DNA from: Sutterella sp.
GTDB taxonomy: Bacteria > Pseudomonadota > Gammaproteobacteria > Burkholderiales > Burkholderiaceae_F
Direction: 5' to 3'
Length of the DNA stretch: 37,217 nucleotides
NCBI GenBank assembly: GCA_020025955.1
Contig: JAHHRF010000015.1
Location: forward strand, 1-37,217
The notes under the pieces are model-generated. The model saw only the letters and a program-made list of their open reading frames with translations, ran no database searches and was not told where the DNA came from. The translations under genes were made by a program, and so were the position numbers. This document shows, piece after piece, positions 23,612-31,140 of the stretch (its first letter is position 1; every line of letters starts with the position of its first letter).

Positions 23612-23660
23612 AGTATAACCCCTAACTATCCGTAATGCAAATACAAAAGATAAAAACTAT
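23612..23660 (-). promoter_or_regulatory. ahpC promoter with OxyR-like site
   Basis: On the minus strand TTGCAT (23640-23635) and TATACT (23617-23612) are exactly 17 bases apart. Directly upstream, at 23660-23646, ATAGTTTTTATCTTT matches 9 of 10 defined bases of one OxyR half-module (ATAGnTnnnAnCTAT). The second half-module is poorly conserved. The placement just before the -35 is that of an activator site. The OxyR assignment is an inference. Confidence 0.7.
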
Positions 23661-23756
23661 CGCGAGTTTGTTTCTTTCGATGACGCAGCGTCTCCAGGAA
23701 TGACAAAAAAGAGTGTTACGTCAAAGACTTATCATAGTTCAGGTGAAAAACCTTTG

Positions 23757-23786
23757 CAGGGCGCGGAACGGATTTCGCGCCCTTTT
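23757..23786 (+). terminator. Orphan plus-strand terminator-like hairpin
   Basis: GGGCGCG AACGGATTT CGCGCCC TTTT is a 7-bp GC-rich perfect stem with a plus-strand T run. No plus-strand gene lies upstream within this intergenic region. On the minus strand no T run follows. It may end an unannotated small RNA divergent from ahpC. Confidence 0.55.
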
Positions 23787-23844
23787 ACTGTTGTTTTGGA
23801 GCAAGGAGGGAGTCGAGGAGAGAGTCGAGGAAGGGTGAGGACAA

Positions 23845-23884
23845 CAAAAAAAGCCTTTCGAATTTCGCAATCCGAAAGGCTTTC
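23845..23884 (-). terminator. Terminator after ychF
   Basis: On the minus strand AAAGCCTTTCG / CGAAAGGCTTT, an 11-bp perfect stem with a 12-base loop, is followed by TTTTTT. It begins 25 bases after the ychF stop. Confidence 0.93.
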
Positions 23885-23908
23885 TCGTCACGGGGACGGG
23901 TGTCTAGG

Positions 23909-25003
23909 TTAGACGTTGAAGAGGAAGTTCATCACGTCGCCATCCTTGACGATGTATTCCTTCCCTTCGGCACGCATGCGGCCTGCTTCCTGAGCGCCCT
24001 TTTCACCCTTGAATTCAATGAAGTCTTCATAGGCGATGGTCTGAGCACGAATGAAACCACGTTCGAAGTCCGTGTGAATGACGCCAGCGGCCTGCGGGGC
24101 GGTGTCGCCCTTGTGGATGGTCCAAGCACGCACTTCCTTGACGCCGGCTGTGAAGTAGGTCTGGAGACCCAACAAGTCGTAACCGGCACGGATCACGCGG
24201 TCGAGCCCGGCTTCCGTCATGCCCATGTCTTCTAAGAACATGGCCTTGTCTTCTTCGTCGAGTTCAGCGATTTCGGATTCCGTCTTGGCGCACACGGCAA
24301 CCACGGGAGCGTTTTCCTTGGCGGCAAAGGCCTTGACGGCGTCCAACAAGGGATTGTCTTCAAAGCCGTGATCTTCCACGTTAGCCACGTACATCGTGGG
24401 CTTGCTCGTCAATAAGAAGAGGGGCTTGATGATGGCCAATTCGTCGTCAGACAAGTCCACCGTACGAACGGAGTGACCTTCATTCAAAGCGGGCTGGATC
24501 TTTTCCAAGACCTTCACGAGCTTCATGGCTTCCTTGTCGTTACCGGAGCGCGCCTGCTTGCCGTAGCGGTTAAGGGCCTTTTCGACCGCCTGCAAGTCGG
24601 CCAATGCCAATTCCGTGTTGATGACGTTGATGTCATCCAAGGGATCGACCTTGCCGGAGACGTGCACGATATTTTCGTCGTCAAAGCAACGCACGATGTG
24701 AGCAATGGCGTCACATTCGCGGATGTTCGCTAAGAACTGGTTGCCTAAGCCTTCGCCCTGGCTAGCACCGGCCACTAAGCCGGCGATGTCCACGAATTCC
24801 ACCGTCGCGGGTAAAACGCGTTCCGGCTTCACGATTTCAGCGAGCTTGGGCAAACGGGGATCAGGCACTTCCACGACACCGACGTTCGGTTCGATGGTGC
24901 AAAACGGATAGTTTTCGGCTGCAATGCCGGCCTTCGTGAGGGCGTTGAAGATGGTGGACTTACCCACATTGGGCAAACCAACGATGCCGCACTTTAATCC
25001 CAT
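23909..25003 (-). CDS. ychF: Redox-regulated ATPase YchF (OLA1 family)
   Basis: An Obg-related P-loop protein that prefers ATP and associates with ribosomes. The 364-aa protein begins MGLKCGIVGLPNVGKSTIFNALTKAG, with the P loop at residues 9-17. It has FVDIAGLVAGASQGEGLGNQFL, the NVED specificity motif in place of NKxD, a coiled-coil insertion, and the C-terminal TGS domain ending DGDVMNFLFNV. All are standard. In many betaproteobacteria it follows pth; here a DUF523 gene lies between. Confidence 0.97.
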   Translation of the reverse strand: MGLKCGIVGLPNVGKSTIFNALTKAGIAAENYPFCTIEPNVGVVEVPDPRLPKLAEIVKPERVLPATVEFVDIAGLVAGASQGEGLGNQFLANIRECDAIAHIVRCFDDENIVHVSGKVDPLDDINVINTELALADLQAVEKALNRYGKQARSGNDKEAMKLVKVLEKIQPALNEGHSVRTVDLSDDELAIIKPLFLLTSKPTMYVANVEDHGFEDNPLLDAVKAFAAKENAPVVAVCAKTESEIAELDEEDKAMFLEDMGMTEAGLDRVIRAGYDLLGLQTYFTAGVKEVRAWTIHKGDTAPQAAGVIHTDFERGFIRAQTIAYEDFIEFKGEKGAQEAGRMRAEGKEYIVKDGDVMNFLFNV

Positions 25004-25068
25004 GATTGAATCTCTTTGTCTGGTAAAAATAAATAAAGCAACACGTGCTTCTTGTTTGGAGTCGGACG

Positions 25069-25074
25069 ATTATA
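25069..25074 (-). promoter_or_regulatory. ychF promoter, extended -10
   Basis: On the minus strand TGTTATAAT contains a perfect TATAAT hexamer with an upstream TG. No good -35 is visible, which is usual for extended -10 promoters. The predicted start gives a leader of about 60 bases before ychF. Confidence 0.7.
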
Positions 25075-25149
25075 ACACTATGACTTTAGGCGATTCCTGT
25101 AGGAAAGGCGTTCAAAAAGGCTCATCGATCCGTGTGTTAGGGCCGGGCT

Positions 25150-25629
25150 TTAGCTTTGAAATTGTGTATGAAGTAATGTGTCGAGCGTTTTCTCAGTGAA
25201 AAGCGTAATCCCAGCTTGACGTAAGCGCGCCGCCGTGACCCCGTCGTCTTCAATGAGGGCTCTAGAGAAGCGCCCATCGTAGCGCGCTCCCACCCCGCAC
25301 GAGGGGCTCTTCGCTTTTAAGAGCGCCACGGTAATGCCTTGGGCTTCACAGAGACGGAGGGCAAGCTCAGCCCCACGACGAAAGGCCTCGGTGACGTCTT
25401 CACCATCCTGGCGGGTCACTGCCCCCACGCCGTCGTTAATCGAAAGACCGGTGCCCGCGGTGATTTCCGCAGGGAGCCTAGGGGTTAAAAGACCACCAGC
25501 ACACTCGGGGCAAAAAGGAATCAGGGTAAAGCCCGCGCGTTCCAATTTGTGTCGAAGGTCGCCCGAGATGTCGCCATCATAGCGGCAGGGCGTTGCCAAA
25601 AGGCAAGCGCTCACCAAGAGTTTAGGCAT
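25150..25629 (-). CDS. DUF523 / TudS-like iron-sulfur protein
   Basis: The family includes TudS, a [4Fe-4S] enzyme that removes sulfur from 2-thiouracil. In 159 aa the cysteines of SACLLATPCRYDG, FCPECAGGL and SPSCG are all present, and these are the conserved family positions. The frame extends 31 codons further upstream into antisense-free pth sequence that is only Arg/Ser-rich. The family start is MPKLLVSACLL at 25629. It overlaps the pth 3' end by 8 bases, so translation is probably coupled to pth. The activity on free thiouracil in this organism is inferred. Confidence 0.87.
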   Translation of the reverse strand: MPKLLVSACLLATPCRYDGDISGDLRHKLERAGFTLIPFCPECAGGLLTPRLPAEITAGTGLSINDGVGAVTRQDGEDVTEAFRRGAELALRLCEAQGITVALLKAKSPSCGVGARYDGRFSRALIEDDGVTAARLRQAGITLFTEKTLDTLLHTQFQS

Positions 25630-26278
25630 TGTTTGAGGCCGCAGGGGCTTTCTCTTCCGCCTTGGGCTTTTCGTCCTTGGGCTTCTTGATCGTGCCGTAC
25701 TTCGCGAGCGTACGGTTTGCACGCGTCATGTCGCCCGCCATTAAAGCAGGCACCGTACGAAGCGCTGCCCCAATGCAGGTATCAATCCCTTCACGGTGTT
25801 CGGGGCTGGGAGCCGAGAGCACAAAGTCCGCCACGGCTTGGGTCCAGCCAAAGGTGCGCGGATGACCAATCCCTAAACGTAAACGCCAGAAATTGGGCGT
25901 GGCGAGCTTGGCGGAAATGTCTTTTAAGCCGTTGTGACCGGCGTTACCGCCCCCTTGCTTTAACTTCATGGTGCCCGGCACCAAGTCGAGTTCGTCGTGA
26001 ATGACGAGAATTTCGTCGTGACCAATCTTGTAGTAGCGCGCCATCGCGGAGACGGCGTCCCCCGACAAATTCATATAGGTCTGGGGTTTGACGAGCCAGA
26101 GTTCTTCCCCGTCGACACGCACACGGCAGATTTCCGCATTGAATTTGTTTTCAAAGCGGAAGGTCCCTCCACACTTAGCGGCTAAGGCTTCAACAAACCA
26201 AAAGCCCGTATTGTGACGGGTGCGCACATAATCAGAGCCGGGATTCCCGAGCCCCACCATCATACGAATCGAACTCAT
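25622..26278 (-). CDS. pth: Peptidyl-tRNA hydrolase
   Basis: Releases tRNA from prematurely dropped peptidyl-tRNA. The 218-aa protein has MMVGLGNPGSDYVRTRHNTGFW with the catalytic histidine at residue 22, KPQTYMNLSG, VIHDELDLVPGTMKLKQGGGNAGHNGLKDI, and RLRLGIGHP. It has a C-terminal Lys/Ala/Pro-rich tail of about 25 residues beyond the core. Neighbours rplY and ychF are the usual betaproteobacterial context, but a helicase gene separates it from rplY. Confidence 0.97.
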   Translation of the reverse strand: MSSIRMMVGLGNPGSDYVRTRHNTGFWFVEALAAKCGGTFRFENKFNAEICRVRVDGEELWLVKPQTYMNLSGDAVSAMARYYKIGHDEILVIHDELDLVPGTMKLKQGGGNAGHNGLKDISAKLATPNFWRLRLGIGHPRTFGWTQAVADFVLSAPSPEHREGIDTCIGAALRTVPALMAGDMTRANRTLAKYGTIKKPKDEKPKAEEKAPAASNNA

Positions 26279-26311
26279 AAGTACAGCAGAAAAAGGCGAA
26301 AAAACAATAAA

Positions 26312-26348
26312 TAAACGGGCTCATTCTACTCTAGAAGGAGCCCGTTGA
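26312..26348 (-). terminator. Terminator after the DEAD-box helicase gene
   Basis: On the minus strand AACGGGCTC-C-TTCTA GAG TAGAA-T-GAGCCCGTT is a 9+5-bp stem with one mismatch, followed by TATTTATT. It lies 27 bases beyond the helicase stop and upstream of pth. Confidence 0.8.
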
Positions 26349-26372
26349 ACCTAGCGAAAGGTCAGGTGCGAA

Positions 26373-28205
26373 TTAACGACGGGGACCGCGACGGTTGAAA
26401 CCGCCATCACGGTCACGACGATCGAAGTCGCGACGGTCGTTACGGAAATCGCGTCGGCCGGAGAAACCACGGTCACCGCGGTCACCACGGTCGCCACGAT
26501 CACCGCGATCGCTACGTTCCGTCGTGAAGCCCTGGTCAACCTTGACCACCGCGTCGAGACCCTTGAAGCGAACACCCTGCATGGCGTTCACGACCTTGCC
26601 AGCGTCTTCGCTATCGACTTCCACTAAGGAGAACTTGTCGGTGATGCGAATGGCACCGATGGAGCGGGAAGAAATCCCCGCTTCATTGGCGATGGCACCC
26701 ACTAAGTCAGCGGGACGGATACCGATACGGCGACCGGCACCGATGAAGAGACGGGTCTTGCCTTCTTCGGGACCAGCGTTCGATTCGAAACGGCCACCAC
26801 GACGGTCACCGCGATCGCCACGGTCACCACGGTCGTTACGTTCGCGACGTTCACGACGGGGACGTTCATAGGGGTTGTATTCCGGGATTTCCGTTTCGTC
26901 GTCCTGGCTATGTTCCATATCCTGGGCGAGCTTCAACGCGGCAGCAGCCACATCAAACGGATCGAACTCTTCACAGAGGCTTTCAACGATACGCTGATAG
27001 CTTTCGAGTTCCGAGGTTTCCAACGTTTCCTTGATGCTCTGGTGAATCGTTTCCAAGCGGTGCGTCTTGATGTCCGTGGTCGTGGGAACGGGCTTCAATT
27101 CGATGCGCGCCTTCGTGACGGCTTCGAGGCCACGCAAGTGACGGTGTTCACGCGGTTCAAGAATCGTGATCGCGGTACCGGTACGGCCAGCACGACCCGT
27201 ACGACCGATACGGTGCACGTACGTTTCGTAGGAGGCGGGGATACCGAAGTTAATCACGTGGGTGAGGTTATCCAAGTCGATACCTCGGGCGGCCACGTCG
27301 GTGGCGACAATGATGTCAACCTGACCAGAACGGGCACGCTTCATCACACGGGTACGGGTGGCCTGATCTAAGCCGCCGTGTAAGGATTCGACGCTGTAAC
27401 CACGGGCACGAAGGGCTTCCGTGAGTTCATCGACTTCCATACGGGTACGCGTGAAGATGATGGCTAATTCGGGGCTTTCCAAGTCGATAATGCGACCTAA
27501 AGCCGTGGTGCGGTAGTTGGAGCCAACCACGTAGCCGATCTGCGGCACGCGGGGAGCTTCACCTTCGGCGGTCTGTTCACGCTTGATGGTGATACGAACC
27601 GGTTCCTTGAGGTGGTTTTCCGCAATATTGGCAATTCGCGGGGGGAGCGTTGCCGAGAAGAGGGCGGTCTGAGCGGTTTCAGGAAGCTGCTCAAAGATGC
27701 TGTCGAGTTCGTCAGCAAAGCCCAAATCTAACATTTCGTCCGCTTCGTCTAAGACGACTGCCTTGATCTTGGAAAGATCCAACGTGCCACGATTGATATG
27801 GTCAAGGGCACGACCCGGGGTGGCAACAACCACGTGAGTACCGCGCTTCAAGCTACGGATCTGACGGGAGTATTCCTGACCGCCAAAAATCGGCGTAACA
27901 AAGACGCCAGCCTTCTTGGAGAAGTTGTGGAACGCTTCCGAGACCTGCAAGCAAAGCTCGCGCGTCGGGGTGATCACTAAGACAGTGGGTTCGCCAGCCG
28001 GCGTGTTCAAGCAATAGCGCTCGAGCAAGGGCAAAGCAAACGCAGCGGTTTTACCCGTACCCGTCGCAGCGCGACCGAGCACATCCGAGCCAGATAAGAT
28101 GGCGGGAATCGCTTCCGTTTGAATAGGGGTCGGTTCTTCGAAACCAAGTTCCGTCAAAGCGTTGATGATGGTTTCAGAGAGACCGAGTTCGGTAAAAGTA
28201 GCCAT
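26373..28205 (-). CDS. deaD: DEAD-box RNA helicase, DeaD/CsdA-like with RGD-rich tail
   Basis: ATP-dependent RNA helicase implicated in ribosome assembly and RNA decay. The 610-aa protein has the Q motif (FTELGLSETIINALTELGFEEPTPIQ), motif I AATGTGKTAAF, DEAD in VVLDEADEMLDLGF, SAT, and HRIGRTGRAGRTG. A DbpA-type RNA-binding domain follows (RLFIGAGRRIGIRPADLVGAIANEAG). The ends carry Arg/Gly/Asp repeats: RGDRGDRGD before the RNA-binding domain and again near the C-terminus. I use the ATG at 28205; a GTG at 28235 is possible. Insertion between rplY and pth is unusual for the group. DeaD against RhlE is decided by the RNA-binding domain. Confidence 0.9.
   Translation of the reverse strand: MATFTELGLSETIINALTELGFEEPTPIQTEAIPAILSGSDVLGRAATGTGKTAAFALPLLERYCLNTPAGEPTVLVITPTRELCLQVSEAFHNFSKKAGVFVTPIFGGQEYSRQIRSLKRGTHVVVATPGRALDHINRGTLDLSKIKAVVLDEADEMLDLGFADELDSIFEQLPETAQTALFSATLPPRIANIAENHLKEPVRITIKREQTAEGEAPRVPQIGYVVGSNYRTTALGRIIDLESPELAIIFTRTRMEVDELTEALRARGYSVESLHGGLDQATRTRVMKRARSGQVDIIVATDVAARGIDLDNLTHVINFGIPASYETYVHRIGRTGRAGRTGTAITILEPREHRHLRGLEAVTKARIELKPVPTTTDIKTHRLETIHQSIKETLETSELESYQRIVESLCEEFDPFDVAAAALKLAQDMEHSQDDETEIPEYNPYERPRRERRERNDRGDRGDRGDRRGGRFESNAGPEEGKTRLFIGAGRRIGIRPADLVGAIANEAGISSRSIGAIRITDKFSLVEVDSEDAGKVVNAMQGVRFKGLDAVVKVDQGFTTERSDRGDRGDRGDRGDRGFSGRRDFRNDRRDFDRRDRDGGFNRRGPRR
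26463..26520. repeat. Short tandem repeat encoding RGD units
   Basis: About six imperfect 9-bp units of the CGGTCACCG / CGATCACCG type encode consecutive Arg-Gly-Asp on the minus strand. A shorter related array lies at about 26805-26840 in the same gene. Such arrays can change copy number by slippage in steps of three residues without breaking the frame. Confidence 0.75.
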
Positions 28206-28311
28206 GTGGTGGAATTTCTCGCAAACAAGTGCCACTCACCCTTAAAACACCCAGATATAAAACGAAGGAAGGGTAAACGGCAGAAATGATAAAAAGTATA
28301 AAAGTTAGAGG

Positions 28312-28353
28312 GAAAAAAACAGAACCCGAGGGAGAAGACCCTTCGGGTTCTGC
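28312..28353 (-). terminator. Terminator after rplY
   Basis: On the minus strand CAGAACCCGAAGGG TCTTC TCCCTCGGGTTCTG, a 13- to 14-bp stem, is followed by seven T. It lies between rplY and the helicase gene. A second weaker hairpin sits just upstream at 28374-28395. Confidence 0.93.
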
Positions 28354-28409
28354 TCATTCTTTATGAGGATACGCCAAAGCGCGTCCTCAAAGTCGTGCTA
28401 AATAAGAAA

Positions 28410-29009
28410 TTATTCAGCAGCGGCTTCTTCGCCGACCGTCACTTCTTCAGCGGCCTTAGCGATCACGGAAGCGATCACAGGATCTTCGCCTTCAGGGGTG
28501 ACAACGACAACGCCTTCAGCGACCGGGAGGTCGGAGGCCTTGATCGTGGCGCCAACGGTCAAGCCGGACAAGTCAACCGAAATGAATTCCGGAAGAAGCT
28601 TCGGCAAGCAGGTGACTTCAACGAAGGTCACGGTGTGGGAGATCATGGCCTTGTCGACCTTAACGGCCGGGCTTTCTTCAGCACCGTGGAAGTGCAACGG
28701 AACGCGCATCGTGATTTCTTCAGCGGGGTTAACGCGCTGGAAGTCGATGTGCATAACCTGCGGCTTGTAGGGATGCATCTGGAAGGTACGTAAAACAACG
28801 AGTTCTTCCTTGCCGTCAAGCTCCATCGTGAGGATGGAAGCGTGGAACTTTTCCTTCTGCAAAGCGTAGAAGATCGGGTTGTGTTCCATTTCGATCATCT
28901 GAGCGGCTTCTTTGCCACCGTAGATGATGCCGGGGAGCTTGTTCGCGCGACGAAGGCGGCGGCTCGCACCCGTACCTTGCGTCTGACGCGTAGAGGCGAT
29001 GACTTTCAT
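28410..29009 (-). CDS. rplY: 50S ribosomal protein L25 (CTC/TL5 type)
   Basis: Binds 5S rRNA in the large ribosomal subunit. The 199-aa form starting MKVIASTRQTQGTGASRRLRRANKLPGIIYGG has the L25 domain (about 1-95). The longer TL5/CTC C-terminal beta domain follows (HTVTFVEVTCLPKLLPEFISVDLSGL), with an acidic Glu/Ala tail. E. coli has only the short form; the long form is normal in betaproteobacteria. The start at 29009 is supported by GGAG six bases upstream, in preference to the ATG four codons earlier. Order prs-rplY-pth is conserved. Confidence 0.96.
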   Translation of the reverse strand: MKVIASTRQTQGTGASRRLRRANKLPGIIYGGKEAAQMIEMEHNPIFYALQKEKFHASILTMELDGKEELVVLRTFQMHPYKPQVMHIDFQRVNPAEEITMRVPLHFHGAEESPAVKVDKAMISHTVTFVEVTCLPKLLPEFISVDLSGLTVGATIKASDLPVAEGVVVVTPEGEDPVIASVIAKAAEEVTVGEEAAAE

Positions 29010-29026
29010 TGGATTCTCCAATTCAA

Positions 29027-29067
29027 TAAAAAAATAAAGTCCCCGCGATCGCGACCAACCGCGGGGG
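29027..29067 (-). terminator. Terminator between prs and rplY
   Basis: On the minus strand CCCCGCG and CGCGGGG form a GC-rich hairpin, followed after ACTTTA by seven T. It may reduce readthrough into rplY, although the two genes are commonly co-transcribed. Confidence 0.8.
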
Positions 29068-29078
29068 CGTTTGCATAA

Positions 29079-30038
29079 TTATTCGGCAAACAAGCTGCTT
29101 ACCGAGTCTTCTCGTGCAATTCGAGAAAGCGTTTCACCGATGATGCTCGCCGTGGTAACTTGGCGGATCTTCGGGCAGGCTGCGGCGGCTTCGGTGAGCG
29201 GAATGGTATCCGTCACAACGACTTCGTCGAGCGCAGAATTCGTAATACGTTCGATCGCGGGACCCGATAAAACCGGGTGCGTGATGTAAGCGACCACACG
29301 CTTAGCACCGCGGGCCTTCAAGGCGCCAGCGGCATTGGTGAGGGTGCCGGCCGTGTCGACGATGTCGTCGGTAATCACACAGGTACGGTCCTTCACTTCG
29401 CCGATGATGTTCATCACTTCGGCCACGTTCGCACGGGGGCGACGCTTGTCGATAATGGCTAAGTCCACTTCGAGCATCTTGGCTAAGGCACGAGCACGCA
29501 CCACACCGCCGACGTCGGGGGAAACCACCATCAAATCTTCATAACGCTGATCCACCAAATCGTTCATGAGAACGGGGGTCGCGTAGATGTTGTCAACCGG
29601 AATATCAAAGAAGCCCTGAATCTGGTCAGCGTGCAAGTCCATGGTCAAAACGCGGTCAACACCGGCGATCTGAAGCATGTTAGCCACGACCTTGGCGGAA
29701 ATGGCCACACGAGCGGAACGCGGACGGCGATCCTGGCGGGCATAACCGAAGTAAGGAATTGCGGCCGTAATACGGCGGGCAGACGCGCGCTTCAAGGCGT
29801 CGACCATGATCATCAATTCCATCAAGTTATCGTTCGTCGGCTGGCACGTGCTCTGAAGAATGAACACGTCCTTACCACGAACATTGTCGATAATCTGGCA
29901 GGAAACTTCGCCGTCGCTAAAGCGGGTAACGTTAGCCTGACCCAGCGGAATGCTGAGGTAATTCGTGACAGCTTGCGCCAATTTCGGGTTCGCGTTGCCC
30001 GAAAAAATCATCATACTGTCCGGCACCATGGGTTCCAT
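29079..30038 (-). CDS. prs: Ribose-phosphate pyrophosphokinase
   Basis: Makes PRPP from ribose 5-phosphate and ATP for nucleotide, His and Trp synthesis. The protein has MMIFSGNANPKLAQAV at the start, the ATP-binding region RQDRRPRSARVAISAKVVANML, DLHADQIQGFFDIPVDN, and the PRPP-binding loop DDIVDTAGTLTNAA. Start codons are ambiguous: ATG at 30038 (319 aa, with AAAGAG seven bases upstream) is chosen, while ATG at 30029 (316 aa) fits family length slightly better. A TTG at 30056 is unlikely. The leader contains a GAGAGTTACTCTC hairpin. Confidence 0.95.
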   Translation of the reverse strand: MEPMVPDSMMIFSGNANPKLAQAVTNYLSIPLGQANVTRFSDGEVSCQIIDNVRGKDVFILQSTCQPTNDNLMELMIMVDALKRASARRITAAIPYFGYARQDRRPRSARVAISAKVVANMLQIAGVDRVLTMDLHADQIQGFFDIPVDNIYATPVLMNDLVDQRYEDLMVVSPDVGGVVRARALAKMLEVDLAIIDKRRPRANVAEVMNIIGEVKDRTCVITDDIVDTAGTLTNAAGALKARGAKRVVAYITHPVLSGPAIERITNSALDEVVVTDTIPLTEAAAACPKIRQVTTASIIGETLSRIAREDSVSSLFAE

Positions 30039-30141
30039 GTCTAAGCTCTTTAACAATTAAAGCGGGAGAGTAACTCTCGCGGTTGACAACATAACGGTTG
30101 CATTCAGCCGTGAGGATACAACAAAAATGCACGCCGCAAAC

Positions 30142-30168
30142 AAAAAAGGGAGGATAAAAATCCCTCCC
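30142..30168 (-). terminator. Terminator after tRNA-Gln
   Basis: On the minus strand GGGAGGGA TTTTTA TCCTCCC forms a stem with one bulge, followed by six T. It begins 15 bases after the tRNA 3' end and ends the lolB-ispE-tRNA transcript. prs therefore probably has its own promoter in 30039-30141, where I cannot pick out a clear one. Confidence 0.85.
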
Positions 30169-30182
30169 AAAGCAAAAAAAAG

Positions 30183-30260
30183 TGGCAGGGGTAGAAGGAT
30201 TCGAACCTTCGAATGCCGGAATCAAAATCCGGTGCCTTAGGCCAGCTTGGCGATACCCCT
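30183..30260 (-). tRNA. tRNA-Gln (anticodon TTG)
   Basis: The minus strand gives a full cloverleaf. The acceptor stem AGGGGTA / TACCCCT is followed by discriminator G and an encoded CCA. The D arm is GCC..GGC and the anticodon stem CCGGA / TCCGG encloses TTTTGAT (anticodon TTG). The T arm is GAAGG TTCGAAT CCTTC. The position between ispE and prs is the typical betaproteobacterial location. Confidence 0.98.
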
Positions 30261-30274
30261 AACCGATAAATTTT

Positions 30275-31135
30275 TTAGTCGTCTAACCAGTCTGCTAATG
30301 GATGGCGGGTGAGCAGTTTGGCTTCAAAAGCCATCCAATCCTCTGGGAGCGACCGGAAATCTGTAATTTCCTCCGCCGGTAAGACACCGAAAACGGCGCT
30401 ACCCGAGCCCGTCATACGGCAGCTTCGGCATGGTGCGAGCAACTCAAGGGCTTCTGCAACCCGAGGCTCAATCACCTTGGCGACGGGTTCTAGGTCATTT
30501 AGACCGAAGAGTTCTTTATCAGAGCTCAAACCCGAATCAGCGAAGAACGAAATTTTGCAAGATTCTCGGTTTCTTGTCAAGTCTGGGGAAGAAAAAATTT
30601 CGCTCGTAGCAATCCCTCGACCTGGCCAAATGACGCCAAAACGCATAGGCGGGATCGAAATGGGCGTAAAGCGTTCACCCACGCCTTCGACAAAGGCATT
30701 TTCGCCATTAATGAAAAAGGGAACGTCGGCGCCCAAGGTGAGCCCCAGCTCACACAAGGTTTGTCGGTTGAGCTTTAAATCAAAGAGGGTGTTGAGCCCA
30801 ATGAGGGTGGTGGCGGCGTCTGAGCTCCCGCCCCCCATCCCGGCGCCCGCCGGAATCTGCTTTTTCACTTCAATTTCTACGCCGGCCTTAATCCCGTAGG
30901 TGGACTTTAAAAGGCGTGCGGCGCGCACACAAAGGTCACGCTCCACGTCGCCAATCACGTCCCCCGTACGACGCACAACGTCCTCGTCCAGTAAACGCAG
31001 GGAAATCGTGTCCGCTCGGTCGATTAAAACGAAGACGCTTTCTAAGAGGTGGCGTTGGTCCGCTTGTCGCCCGATAACGTGCAAAAACAAATTGAGTTTC
31101 GCCGGTGCCGGCAAATGGATCAGTTCACGAGGCAT
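30275..31135 (-). CDS. ispE: 4-diphosphocytidyl-2-C-methyl-D-erythritol kinase
   Basis: GHMP kinase of the MEP isoprenoid pathway. The 286-aa protein starts with LPAPAKLNLFLHVIGRQADQRHLLESVFVLID (substrate-binding region), and has the phosphate-binding loop IPAGAGMGGGSSDAATTLIGLN and the C-terminal CRMTGSGSAVFG. It follows lolB by 5 bases and precedes tRNA-Gln by 14 bases. Confidence 0.97.
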   Translation of the reverse strand: MPRELIHLPAPAKLNLFLHVIGRQADQRHLLESVFVLIDRADTISLRLLDEDVVRRTGDVIGDVERDLCVRAARLLKSTYGIKAGVEIEVKKQIPAGAGMGGGSSDAATTLIGLNTLFDLKLNRQTLCELGLTLGADVPFFINGENAFVEGVGERFTPISIPPMRFGVIWPGRGIATSEIFSSPDLTRNRESCKISFFADSGLSSDKELFGLNDLEPVAKVIEPRVAEALELLAPCRSCRMTGSGSAVFGVLPAEEITDFRSLPEDWMAFEAKLLTRHPLADWLDD

Positions 31136-31140
31136 AACGG

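Larger units (their letters stand above)
23554..23908. other. 355-base intergenic region between ahpC and ychF
   Basis: Contents in order: the ahpC leader with a GAGAAAG/CTTTCTC hairpin (23581-23598), the ahpC promoter and OxyR-like site (23612-23660), an unassigned segment, an orphan plus-strand hairpin with T run (23757-23786), a purine-rich stretch with the short direct repeat GAGTCGAGGA (about 23811-23831), and the ychF terminator. The one ORF crossing it (ATG 23700, plus) runs through the terminators into ychF antisense sequence and is not credible. Confidence 0.7.

Noticed and set aside
23700..23912. 70-aa plus-strand ORF between ahpC and ychF
   Set aside because: It runs through two terminator hairpins into antisense ychF sequence, and its purine-rich GGA sits directly against the ATG with no spacing.
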